A stretch of DNA of 64,000 bases from Trileptium ribeirensis (lineage: Eukaryota > Nematoda > Enoplea > Enoplida > Thoracostomopsidae): the NCBI GenBank assembly GCA_030248225.1, contig JASANE010012050.1, positions 42,874-106,873 on the forward strand, written 5' to 3'. The translations under genes were made by a program, and so were the position numbers. This document shows, in pieces, positions 11,891 through 23,829 of this stretch (position 1 is the first letter of the stretch; the number at the start of each line of letters is the position of its first letter). Below the pieces are notes generated by a model that saw only the letters and a program-made list of their open reading frames with translations, was not told the DNA's origin and made no database searches.

Positions 11891-14800
11891 CGATTACGCA
11901 ATGCTAATAAAGCCGTTACTCTCCATAGAAAAAAAGGAAAATCAGCAGGCAAAAACAGATTGCCTTTTAAAATTATAATGCAGAAATGACCAGAAATTTG
12001 TTTAGACTGTCGGCGTAGCAAACTTCAGCTTGGACATAGCCAAAAGTAGTAAAAGGCACAACTAGGTGACTATATCTTTGCGGCAAATAGCATAGCGGGT
12101 ATGCTGCTTTTCTGTCAGGCTGTGAATTTGGTACAAAATTGCGTATTTTTCCTGAATTCAGAGTAATTCGGAATGGAAATTGGGAAGCAACGGTAATTGC
12201 TAATATTCGACTTGATGTCTCCGAATTTTGGAATTCTATTCCTGTTTTATTTTTGCCCGACCCAAAATACTATAAGTATATTTTGCTCTTGTGGCACATA
12301 AAATTTGTCAATTCTTTGCTACTCTTCGTTTTCTTTAGTTTATTATTAATAGAGTTTAGGGTGAAAGCAGTGACGGAAACTAGATCCGAGTCCAAAGGGG
12401 GTATAAACGGCTCGCTGAAAGGAATTTCTACCTCATTCCCACGATAATCTTGGATGATTTCTACCTCATTCCCACTATGATCTTGTAAGCTAAAGTAGGT
12501 ACAGTACGAAGTTTTTTGGTGCCCCAACATGGATGCGCGCCTGGTTGAAAGTTTTTATGTCTAACATATATAATTTTAGTTAATATACTATAGTATGTTG
12601 CAGAGCCATCACCTTCACTCATGCGGCGAAGCATTAAACAATGTAATGTGAAAAAGTATATACTTTTTAAGAGGAAATGCTGTAGAGTAAACTTTATATT
12701 TTAACAAATATTTATAACAAAAATGCTTCTGCTAAGCATTGATTTGATTGCCTTAGCTACGCATGAAATGTCAGATATCGTGCTTAGAATGAAAAATTAG
12801 TGGCGCAAGCAATTAGTACAATATTTTAGAAGCCGAATAAACTAATAACGCTGAGTATAATGCAGGATTCACGTTGTAATGTTAATATATTTAAAACTTC
12901 TGTCCAATTAAAGTTTAAATCATACGGAAGAAGCCATGGTATGCTGACACCGCGCATAGCTTTTGATAATTTCACAGTAGTAGCTAGCTGTTTTGACAAT
13001 AACCGACGACACTATATAGAATTTTAACAATTGCTAATGGCGTAGCTCACACTGTTTATGTCTAACGTCTTGATGGCATGTTGAAGCGCTGGCTGATAAT
13101 ATATTGGCAGCTGAATCAACCATAGCATTAAAACCTTTAACCCACTTCGTACATGGGTTTCGGTTTGCTCGTTTAGTGAATGTGTATATTCAATACTAAT
13201 ATCTTATTAAGAGTGCCAGCTATACTATCTGGACGATATGTTAACGTTGATCTTGAATTTCATTACACAAATGACATTCATGAGATTTCATCAAAAATTA
13301 CAGAAACAAGCACATCCTAACACCAATTGCTAGATGTCGAGAATATTTAGTTTGTGCAATATAGTGTAGTTGCGACTGACACTTTGCTATACTGCACAAA
13401 TAAAGTCCTAAATTTCGAAATGACGGGGACATAATAGCGTTAACGTAAATTCTGACTTCTGTCGGTTTCTATGTTAGGGCTACTATTATTGTGATTACAG
13501 TGGTTCAACATTCGCCGTGATTGCCTCACGTCACCGAAATGGCTACGGAACAAAAAACCACACCAGAGCACAGAGACAATAAGGCGTTACTCTTGCTGTA
13601 AACCGTCAATTACAGCTGCCGTTTACCTCCAACACGATAAGTAAGACGAAATTTTGAAAACATCAACGATTAACGAAAGCCCATCACCCACTGGAACTCG
13701 CATAGTATAGTATGATGGTTCACACTGGTATTAAATTTCACACTGAGACAAGCCGGAAATTGTGCATATGTGTTGACAATATTTCGCTAATACTATCACT
13801 TTAGAGAGCTGTTGCGTTCTACAGACAATAGACTCTCCGCATAATATTCATTTCTATTAAACTAGTATCGTATCACTGAAGTGTCGCAGCAGTAGCAGAA
13901 ACATTTGTAAAATCAGGAAATTCATAAAGTTTATGTATAATTTCTATTTGAGCTTGTTTTAATGTTTTAAAAGTTTAAAAGTTTACCCTCTTTAAATTCA
14001 ACAACTTTCAACGTCGCTACATAAAATAGACTATTACACTTTAAACGTTAATATTATTTTTCGTTAAATCGGCAAGATAATAGTTTTATATCCATTATAT
14101 CGCCCTTGTAAGTTCAAATAAAACCATATGTTGAATATATATTCTCCTTTTTTGAAATAATTGTGTTAATAAACTTCGAAAATCTAAAAATGTATATTTT
14201 GCTAGGTAGTGGTACTTGCAGAAGGTTATCGTGTGACTCGCCTAAACGTATCACATGCGACAACAATTTTTTACAGAACGACAAAAGCTTTGTCCTGTAC
14301 TTTTTTTATGTTCCCAACATATATTAGGTTCAAATCAAAACACGCTATCCGGCGTTATAAACTGTCCGATTCAACCCAGGCCAACTAATTTATTGCCTAT
14401 GTTGATGTTCAACCACATGTTCAAGTTTCAAAGTCAAAAATTGAATCCCAAAATCTGAACCAAATCTGTTCCGAATCTGAACAGGATTCTCTTAAGTCTT
14501 TTGCTTTTAATGCAAACGTTTGATTCATCTGTTGCGGCAGCGTTTAGGGAAATGCAAGTTCTGTTAAAACTAAAATTGCGGCCACTATAATGCATAAGGA
14601 AACTTTAGCTGCGCCCCTTGCCATCCTCTTTTGTCAAAAGCAAATGCTATTCAGTTGTTCACTGAACACAAATTTCAATTTTGCATTAAAAAACAGAAAC
14701 TAGTCCGTTTCATATTTTATATATTATAATTTGAAAATGTTCGCGAACACATTGGTGTTAAAGCATAGGGGCCGAATTGCATTTGCTAATGACCTGGAAC

Positions 14801-15084
14801 AGAAAAATGTCCAAATCGGATATTGCTATTGAAATCCGAGCTTTGTTCTCTAACAACGTTTTGTACATGGTGTCAAAAAAGGATGGTTGGGGCGCATCTT
14901 AACTTTACTCTTGCATAACTTTAAATTTAGCGAAAAAAATGAGAAAAGGTCCGTTATTTTTTGCTCAGGATCTGGGATACAAATTCTAGACTGAAAATTC
15001 GAATGCCTTAACGCAACTTTAGTAAAATATGGCATGCGATTTTGAATTTGAAATATTTAAGCAGATACGTATATAATCATTATG
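11891..15084. other. Long stretch without recognisable gene
   Basis: No supported exon. It contains a 33-bp tandem duplication (12424-12489) and, at 12369, a CAGTGACGGA word resembling an hAT terminus with no partner. The 102-codon frame at 12139-12447 has no motif and is opposed by an antisense frame. Confidence 0.5.
12424..12489 (+). repeat. 33-bp tandem duplication
   Basis: Two adjacent copies begin ATTTCTACCTCATTCCCAC at 12424 and 12457 and end in ATCTTG-type words. They differ at a handful of positions. Confidence 0.85.
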
Positions 15085-15265
15085 TCCGTCAGTCCAAAGG
15101 GATAGGCTGTCGGCAGAAGGAGGGTAGGTATACTCAGGGGGTAGACTTCCCTCCTCGCCGCCGACAATTTTGCCAATTTTACCTAATTTTTTCCGATATT
15201 ACCCCAATTTTTGCTGATTTTTTTGAAAATTTTCACAGCGCTTAGGGGCCTAAATATTCCTTGGA
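15085..15265 (+). repeat. GC-rich dispersed repeat copy
   Basis: Lead AGGCTGTCGGCAGAAGGAGG, the step GGGGGTAGACTTCCCTCC, then CCGACAATTTTGCCAATTTT and repeated AATTTTT words, and a GC tail GCGCTTAGGGGCC. Order and wording match the cores at 127-662 and 40230-40552. Confidence 0.6.
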
Positions 15266-15738
15266 GGCCGACACTTAGAGAAAACTCCTAACCTCATCGA
15301 CACATATCACTTAATGCGTGACTGCTTAAATATTTTAAATTTCAAATAATATTCTCAATATTTAGCATTGATTATTAAGTTTTATTACACGCTCTTTTTG
15401 GTAACCTGTTGTAAATCTAAGACAATCAATACCGTAAAACATAATAGAGAATTTTTGGACACAAATTTTGAACAAAAATTTTATTGAGACCAAAGCTACG
15501 AGTCTTTTAGAGCAAATTACTTTGAATATTGTAGTCGTCACAGTGACATATAATTACCGTTGCAATGTTTCAAGTATTTGAAGTTTGTTTTCGTCTCCAT
15601 TTGCGTCCCCCATTATCACGCATTCACGCCATAAATTTTATTCTTCTAGAGACTGTGTTTTAGAGTAGATTTCATCAATCAAAAGGTTTTTGATCAAATA
15701 CTGCATTAAAAGCATAACTCAGAATTTTGTTATATTCC

Positions 15739-15937
15739 CATTGGCGGATGCAGAAATTTTTGACAAAAGGGAAGGACGTTGGTGTGGGGGTTCGGACCGC
15801 AATCCATCCTTGATCAACAGATGTTTCTGGCATTTTGTCATACTTTGATATTTTTTACAAATTTTTGGTCACCCGACTTAAGCCTGACAGCAAGCAAGAG
15901 CCCCCACTGTCCTCTCCGCCCTCCTGGATTCGCTAGT
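15739..15937. mobile_element. hAT-like short element, GGCGGATCCAG family, copy 1
   Basis: The left end CATTGGCGGATGCAGAAA and the inverted right end CTAGCGAATCCAGGAGGG are imperfect terminal inverted repeats. The interior matches the element at 49077-49393 read in the opposite direction, for example CCGACTTAAGCCTGAC here versus CTGACTTAGGTCTTAC there. There is no transposase frame and no clear target duplication, so this is an old non-autonomous copy. The GGCGGATCCAG-type end is a form often seen in hAT elements. Confidence 0.65.
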
Positions 15938-18900
15938 TTATGGGACTGTACATCGGGGTAACGCATGTTTTTGTTTCTAAAACCTTTCAGTGTTCTAGGA
16001 AATTCGCAGTCTGATACTAGGTTTAGCGCTTAGAACTCCCAATACCTAGGTATTCCAGCCAGTTTTATTGGAATAATATTTGAACACTTTTAGGTATAGT
16101 ATCGTGTGGACTAAATACGTTTTAAGCGTAGCTAAAATAAAGATGCAACGTTTAACCAAAGTAAACTTAAACTTTCCGTTCTTCCGCAAAAGGCATTTTC
16201 ACTTTTCAGAAACCAAAAGTTAATCTAATAAAATTTGACGATTTTAACCACTTTCATTAACTCATTTAATTAACATTTAACTACTTTCATTGAACCACCT
16301 TCATAACAGAACTCGGGTTGTGTGTTTCTAATATTCATATGAGCGTTGGACCGTTTATGTGCTCCCCCGTATAACTTTGCATGAAGGTGACCTTGAGTTC
16401 ATTGTTAACAACATTTTCATGATTGATGCAGTGCTGCCAATTCACAACAACGCATATGTCAAAGCTCAGTATTACCTGAGTTTGTCGTATCATTTGGCGA
16501 GCAGTTTGCAAATAAGTTGCTATTCACTGGCAATTGCGAGGTTTCTTGGGGAAAAGAGAAAACCTCCTAATCAGAACAGTGGTTTGCATTCACTATGCAC
16601 AATCAACAAATCCAACCTAGACGGCATTCGTCGACTTGAATTAGTCAAACTATTCTACTACGTCAAACGTCAAACGCAAATTAATTCCTGTAATAAACTT
16701 TTATTTATCAAGATTCATTTTGTAATATGAATAGGTTATTCGCCCAATATAAACTGAATTTGTTCTTTTATGATATGTGTGATGAATTAAACGTTTTACT
16801 TCGCATTATAATAGCGTTAAGTCTGCATACTAATTTGTTCAATAAAATCACTGATTTATAGTTGATGCTTTAAACAGATCATATGGTATTTTTATAATGT
16901 AATTCGCATTCTTGTCTTAAGTCTCATGTGGTTGTAGCAAGGTTCGACCAACCCCGTGATTAGAATATTAATAATAAAATCACCGTTAGCTTAATTTGTA
17001 TGGATAAGATTTAAAATCATAGAACAGTATGGTTATATATAAAGCTAAATTTATCGATCGTTGTAGTTTTTTTATAATTCATGTGTTTCGTCCTCTGTTG
17101 TAGGTTTCTCGAAATTATTTTGTTTTGAAGCTCTTGCAACCAGACTGTATGTTATTACTATAAAACTATTAGTTTGCAGTCGAACAGATAAGCAGCCAAT
17201 TATTTAATAATTGGAATAGCAGTTCTAATATGATCGAAAGCGAACAATTATACTGCGAAGTTTGGTGATAAGTTGAGATTCAAGCTTATTATGTACCGAA
17301 TTGATAATTGTCGGCTTTCAATAGTAGTCTGATTTTGTATAAGTAATTTTCATTAGAGGAAAACGAAGAAACAAATTTATGTAACTTTTGTATTTTGTCC
17401 GTAATTGCTAGTTCCCAGTAATTGTACATTGTGTATGACATTGCTTCGATTTCGAAATATTTAAAACTATTTTGCATTAATGCTATCTATTTGAATTAGA
17501 CTCTTGCGAATATTTTCCGTGTCAGTCGAATGTCGGAAACTGGTACTTCCATAATCGTAGAAAAATGCTATCTTCATAATATCCCAGCTGAGATCTGAGA
17601 GAACAATCTTGTACTTGACAAAAACTGAATTTGGGCTGAAATTCTCTGCTTGAATCTTGGTTATTTTTCCCTTTGATAAGATTTGTCACACTACTCTATC
17701 ATTTTTTATCTCATACATATGAAAAAACTTAAACTGCACCAAAAAAGCGCCGAGTAGCCATAGAAATCTCTAAGTAGTTTGCGATATTCGAGGATTAAAC
17801 TCGTTGCAAAAACAACAGCGCCTCCGCTATTTACCATGAAAAACAGTTAGAAAATGCTTGCACCACCCTAAAAATTAACTAAAATAAGATTAACATGTCA
17901 GTATCCAATGTGCTCTATTTATGATGCCTTACCTCAAATTGGCTGGTGCTTCGGCGACGTTGCGTAACCATAAACAAATTTCGTTCTTTACATGCAGCTC
18001 CTTATGTAAAAATTCCAATAATTTAAATTACATTGCCAACGGCCAGCTGACAATAAAATAAATACTGCGCCACGCAAAATTATTGGTAAATAATTATTGA
18101 TACACTGCAACCAAATCATCTTGAAATGAATTTAAACCACAACTGAAACTCTGGATGAGTGGGAAGAGTTGGCTGGAAATAATACCGAAAATGTTTGCAG
18201 AAAAGAAAGAAAAGAAGCAAAGACACTTCTAAGAGGGACTGGTGGACTGCACAAAGGCAAACGACATTTGAACTGTTAAACTATAATACTTTTGTTTATA
18301 CTTTTCAAGGCTTAATGTGAAGTTGTTCGCAAGAAACTATTGTTTTGCGCTTTACTAACAAACCTAGGGGGCCTGTGTAAGATAGATTTGCCCTAATCTT
18401 TAATTGGCAATAAGCTTTCGCAACGCGAAATTTTGTTTTGAAGCTTACCTGCAGTTCGGTACCGCAGGGTCCTTTGAAGATAAAAACAAGGCTTCTGGCC
18501 GGAAAATGTCACGACTAAAAGTGTCACCCATGCCAGACAGCATTTAAAATTTTAGGATTACCATATCCAAAAAAGCTTATTTTACAGGCTCTATACAGCC
18601 CTTTCCTGACACGACGTATCATGTAGTCGAAAAGAATGTGATAGCCAGACGGATGTTACAATAATATTTTAACATAGTATACTTATACAAGAAGAATTTG
18701 CTTTGTGTTGTCTTCATAGTTCACTCAGTGTGATCAAACAAGGGAATATATTATCTGATATTAGATAGCTGAACAATGTGATTCCTTGAATTGATATCCC
18801 ACGACTACGCCTTAAAATCTAATTATTGTGTAGATTCGTATTGCCATTTCATAATTTGTGATTCCAATTAAATAGTTTAACGAAGGTATTTATTGCGCTA

Positions 18901-19559
18901 GATTCGGGTTTTCACGTCTGTTCGATAAACTTGTCTGAAAGATATCAATTATAGTTGATTTGATTATTCAGTTACAGGGATAACTGTAGAGTCGTATGCA
19001 TGACGTTGACTTAACCCCGGAGATTTTGGGTCATTGTTAACTATAAACATTGCGTAACAAACTGCATTGTTGGAAAGTGATTGGTCTGGCGCGCTAGAAA
19101 TATATGACAAGATAGCCCATAGATGGATATTAATAACATATAATTAGATGATAATTACTTGGTCCCTGCGAATATTTAATTCACGATTATGCTGCTCTTT
19201 TCGGTCTTTTTATTTAAAAAAACTGATGTATAACTATGCGATCACGCAGGACACCAAAACAGTTGTCTAAGGTGGGGCTTTTTGAAGTATTCTGAATACT
19301 TTTACTTGCAAAACATGGTCAGTATATTTATATATTCCATGACAAAATATAAGTCGTTTATGTATGTAAACATTTTATCTGTCTGTTATAATCATCTTAT
19401 GTGATAGATGAAGTGTCGAAAAAAATTTCTATTAAGCACGTGTAAAATCTCATTTGATTTTCAATTTTCAGAAACTGTATTCTGGCTCTCCAGTTTTTAT
19501 GCCCAGAATTCGAAGAACCATCTTCCATTGAAGACTACGATCTTCTATTATATATAGCT
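15938..19559. other. Long stretch without recognisable gene
   Basis: AT-rich. The 123-codon frame at 16359-16730 shows no domain, repeat or convincing splice junctions. No tandem or inverted repeat was noticed. Confidence 0.5.
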
Positions 19560-19800
19560 CATCTCGGGGGCGTCTGGTAAAAAACAGAGTCCCTCTCATC
19601 ATAGTATAATCTTTTTGATACACAAAGACTGTACTTCGTGACAGAATTTTGTCACACTATTTGTTTTCCGGTATAAGAGAAAGTTTAAAAATACATCAAA
19701 AGTGACATTTTGGACATTTTAACCACGAGACTTTGTTAGGAGGATGTCACCGATGGGTTTATAGGATAATTTAGTAAGTTAAAGTATTAATTTTGTATTT
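19560..19800 (+). repeat. Dispersed repeat, copy 1 of a pair
   Basis: Shares GAAAGTTTAAAAATAC and AAAGTGACATTTT, plus weaker flanking similarity, with 34630-34880. Both copies carry a small hairpin-forming GTGACAGAATTTTGTCAC-like sequence upstream of the shared core. There is no coding content. Confidence 0.55.
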
Positions 19801-20529
19801 TAAGTTTTTTTATGCAAGCGATTTCGTCCCTTTAGGCTAAATCTTTATATATCTATAGGTTTCCGAAGTTGTCTATATACAAGTTGCCTATAATCGTGTA
19901 AGTTGTATGCGTCTGTAATATATCATCCTCAAGCAACGTCCAAAGTAATGTAAAATGACTCTAAAATATATAAATCTTAATTTTCCTTGAAACTTAAGAC
20001 TATTAAATTTTATTGGTTTAACAGTTTTTAAAGTGATATAATGCATCATTTACCTTAAGATGTGTGCAGCAGGGCCGGATTTTGTCACAGCCAGCCGCGG
20101 GTCTATGGCCATTGTTGGCTAGCCGCGGTCAGCCAGCTGTGTATTAGTGATTTTGGATCATTTGAAAGCTTTCGTGAGGAACATAAAAGATGTACAAGTT
20201 TTCTCTGTTATTGAATACGTGCGAAAAATATTTCACTATCGGTATAAAGAGACCTAACCTCTTAATGCGAACGTTAGCGTAGCGTTAGGATAGAATGACC
20301 AATTCTGGCAGCAATTTAATTTTTATGAAGAAATTGCGTTTTTGTTTTGAAGTACCTTGAAATTAATTACCACATTGCCTTTAATGCAATGCTAGGAAAT
20401 GATTGCATATCAAGGATTTTGATTTAAATTTAGAAGCTCAATTTTAAAAAATCAGGACAGTCAAGAGTTATCTGGCCCCTTGTGAGTTAGAAATTAAGAC
20501 AAATACGGGCGCAATTGCACGGCGAACGA

Positions 20530-21240
20530 ATTCTACATCAATTATGTACCGATTTGTACATTATGAATGATAATCTCTACATACGTTCTTAGACATTGTC
20601 CTCAATAAATGCATGATACATTGTATATAAACTGTATGAATTGTATCATAGAATACGTGTGATTATTTACATAGCCTTTGTATGAATTTATCCACAAGAA
20701 TTGTATGATTTGCTACACAAAACTTTGTATGAAATTACAAACAGCATATGTATTATAAATGTTGAGCGATTTGCGTGAAATTGTATACAATAAATGCATG
20801 ATTATTTGTACATAATTTGAACGAAATTGCATTTAATTAATCAACTAATAAATCTATATTTTATCTGACAAATTTTATTTGAAGCTGTATCAAGTAATTA
20901 TATCATAAAATTGAAAATTAATACAAAAATTCGCATAATGTAAAAATCTTTATATATTATATGTATTTTGTTTCATACAAATGTTTATTAAAATTCATAC
21001 ATTGCGGATATTATATTTAATATAAAAATCTATATGCAAATTCATACATTTGAAATATGGAATTTCATATAAATAAGTAAAAAATTTTATACAATTTATA
21101 TAATACATTTAATACAAATATATATTCAAATTCATGCAATAAGTACGTTATATCTGATGCAAATATATACGATAATTCGTACATTAAGCTGTGTATTTCA
21201 TACTATAAAATGATGCATTTCAATCAACTCCAAATGTATT
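20530..21240. repeat. AT-rich degenerate repeat tract with opposite orientations in its two halves
   Basis: The left half (about 20570-20830) repeats TGTATGAAATT- and TGTATGAATT-like words. The right half (about 20960-21220) repeats the reverse complement, AATTCATACA. The tract therefore reads as a large, imperfect palindrome of about 30-bp units centred near 20890. No frame or RNA gene is present. Confidence 0.65.
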
Positions 21241-21412
21241 TTTTTATAAAAACGAATCTGTAAATTTAAACAAAAGAGAAAACCACAGCAGCAAATTCCG
21301 AACAAAATTGTTTTGATATTCAATCATTAAAGATGTATGAACTGCCCCACTTAATATATGTATGTAAACCAGACCACACAAATAAGGTATGACACTGTCC
21401 ACATATAAATAT

Positions 21413-21848
21413 GACAAAGATTGCATTAGGGAAGAGTATAATACTTCCCTGCACTCACATTTAAAGCCGTGTTTGATGACGCGGGCGTTTTCGGCCTGAC
21501 CCTCCCCAGTTTTTTGGGGGGTTGAAATGCAGTAACCCTCCAGATTCTGGGGGGATAGTTCGGACCAACGAATTTCTGTGGGGGAGAGTCGGTTGAAAAA
21601 CCAGATGCTTATAACCCAATCCCCCAGACATTGGCAAGTGTCCCACCTATCTCCCCCCAAAAAAACTTTGGGGTCCGAGCTACCCCACAGTACAACAGTT
21701 GTACCGAGCTACCCCGTTAAGTGGGGGCTGTGGATTGCACCCCCCTAAAGCTGGTGGGGGGGCACGCCGAAAACGTTCGCGCCATCAAACACAGGTTTAC
21801 GTGTGAGTGGAGGGAAGTGTCCTACTCTTTCCTAATGCACTCTTGGTA
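21413..21848. mobile_element. Foldback element with about 120-bp inverted arms
   Basis: The left arm (21413-21540) and right arm (21721-21848) are inverted copies that agree at most positions. Shared words include TGCATTAGG, AGAGTA, ACTTCCCT, CACTCACA, TGTGTTTGATG and CGTTTTCGG. Arms and spacer are rich in C and G runs, in sharp contrast to the AT-rich flanks. The 138-codon minus frame at 21244-21660 crosses the boundary and is not a gene. The superfamily is undetermined because no clean target duplication was seen. Confidence 0.78.
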
Positions 21849-22394
21849 TGACGTATAGTACGAATTTTTTAAGAAGGTACGGTTCAGTTGAAAGGCATTA
21901 GTTTCTCTCGCACTTTTTGTATTAATTCTCCTTGCGAGTTAAGTGATAGTTGTTAGTTATCGCAGGAACGGTGCAATAGTGTCTATATGTACACCTAGGC
22001 TTTGAGTTTTCAACTTTAAAATATAAAATTTTAACAGTTAAAAAATTGTGTTAGCAAATTTTTTTAACAGAATAGATCAGAAATTTCTTCTGGTGTGGTG
22101 GGTTTCGAAATCAAACTCCAACTTCCACGACGCAGCAATCGCTAAATCCACTTGTCTTAAGCATGCTGCTATTGGATTTACTGAAAGATTTTTACAAGCA
22201 CTAACTACAAAATTACAAATATATAGAATGTAGCCATAAAATTACATGGATAGATATTTGCATTTAGTATAAATCAAAAACCCGGTTGTTATTGTGAGAA
22301 TAAATTTGAAATTAGATTACGTAAACTACCTTCTTAAGACAATGTAGAGTGTCTACACAATATAGCAATGGTGGATTCACCAGGAGTTGAAGCA

Positions 22395-23060
22395 ACTGAT
22401 CTGGTTAGTTCAAAAATAGGGTCTTTACTTTTAGCACATTTTTGCCGAAATTGGTCAATTTTGAAGATAGAGTGAATATTTGGTTACCATTATTCGACTT
22501 AGTGCAAAGAGATGGTTCAGAAAATTACTATTGCGGCCACTTTTACGACAAAAAATTTTGACTTTTTACGTTTCCATTACCCAAAATTCTCAAAAAAAGT
22601 TTTTTCATATGAATGTATGATTTTATATGCTATTCGAACAATACTGACTAGCTGAATCGAATGATACTGATTAACCTCAATCTGTTCATGGATTAACGAC
22701 TTAGGCTTACGCTAACGCTATCTGGATTAGTCTCAAGATTTTACATAAATGGCAATAACTGCTTAACCGGTGAACAGATTCGATCCATCATCCCACTCAT
22801 TGTATCATTGTCAAATAATATATAAAATCAAACATTTATGGAGAAAAATATTTTCGAAAATTTTGAATAACATTGGGTAACCAAAACAATTTAAATAATT
22901 TTTTGTCATAAAAGAAGTCGTAATGGGAATTTTCTTACTAGCTCGTCGAGCTAAGTTGAATGGTACTAAAATTACATCGCTATCTTCAGAGTTGATCAAT
23001 TTCAAGCAGGAGGGGGCTAAAAAACAGCCAAAAATTCGTAATGTATTTTTGTTACCATTG
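22395..23060. repeat. Imperfect inverted repeat, about 190-bp arms
   Basis: The reverse complement of 22395-22596 aligns with 22846-23060. Matching words include AATTTTTTGTC, GTAATTTTCT or GGAATTTTCT, GCTATCTTCA or TCTATCTTCA, and TTGATCAATTTC or TTGACCAATTTC. A spacer of about 250 bp separates the arms. The right arm contains GCTCGTCGAGC, related to the repeat inside the hAT element at 10803-11044. Confidence 0.65.
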
Positions 23061-23829
23061 TCATGGTGGACTAAACGAAACGTTTGGTGACGTTAGGGGT
23101 GAGAATTTAGGTTGTCATTATGCCTGAAGGCCGAGCCAAAGCCAGGCCTATGATCAGCCTGTGAAAACAGAGCAAACCGTACTGTATCTGAATAAGCCGT
23201 GATCGCCTCTTAAATGCTCCTTCCTAAAACAACAAACATATTATAAAGATCGGTGTATAGTATAATATTTAAAAGCAAATGCAGGCGAGGTAACCTCAGC
23301 TTGGCTCTTAAAAGATCTAAATACGATTATACATATAGAATTCGTTTGTCGATATGTATACCAACTTTTATTACTACGAGTTTAAGGGCCGAGTCGAACC
23401 AGGATCTCCATCGAAAAAGCTGGGCTTATCCGGACATGCTGCAGAGAAATCTGGGTGGATCCAGGAATGCAAAATTTGTATTATTAGCCCGTTAAATTGG
23501 AATATACTGATGTACTGAAGGCTATTTTTGTGTGCTGTTTGTGTGTTTGGTACATTTCAGATAATTTTCTTATATGGCAGAGACCGTGACTTCTCTGATG
23601 CCAGTTAATATGAGTTTTACATTTCATAGGCTAGCTGGTGTAATCTTTAATGTTGAATGCAAAATTCTATTTTTGAGACACCATAGAATATTTATAGGTG
23701 AAAAATTGAATGCTAATTTCGGAAAAATTAGCAAATATCAAATATGCAAACGTAAAAGCTATACATTATATGTATAACCATAAATCAGGGTTTCATTTTA
23801 TGTACACGAATTCTAATGTACACCTATGT
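23061..23829. other. Unannotated stretch with a B-box-like word
   Basis: On the minus strand near 23385-23412 lies CTGGTTCGACTCGGCC, a good Pol III B-box match. No A-box or cloverleaf could be drawn, so at most this is a fragment of a tRNA-derived repeat. Nothing else is supported. Confidence 0.4.

Noticed and set aside
12369..12490. Another hAT insertion starting with CAGTGACGGA
   Set aside because: No inverted partner end and no 8-bp duplication were found nearby; the word alone is too short.
21244..21660. 138-codon minus-strand frame as a gene
   Set aside because: It crosses the boundary of the foldback element at 21413 and shows no domain; a second overlapping minus frame is equally open.
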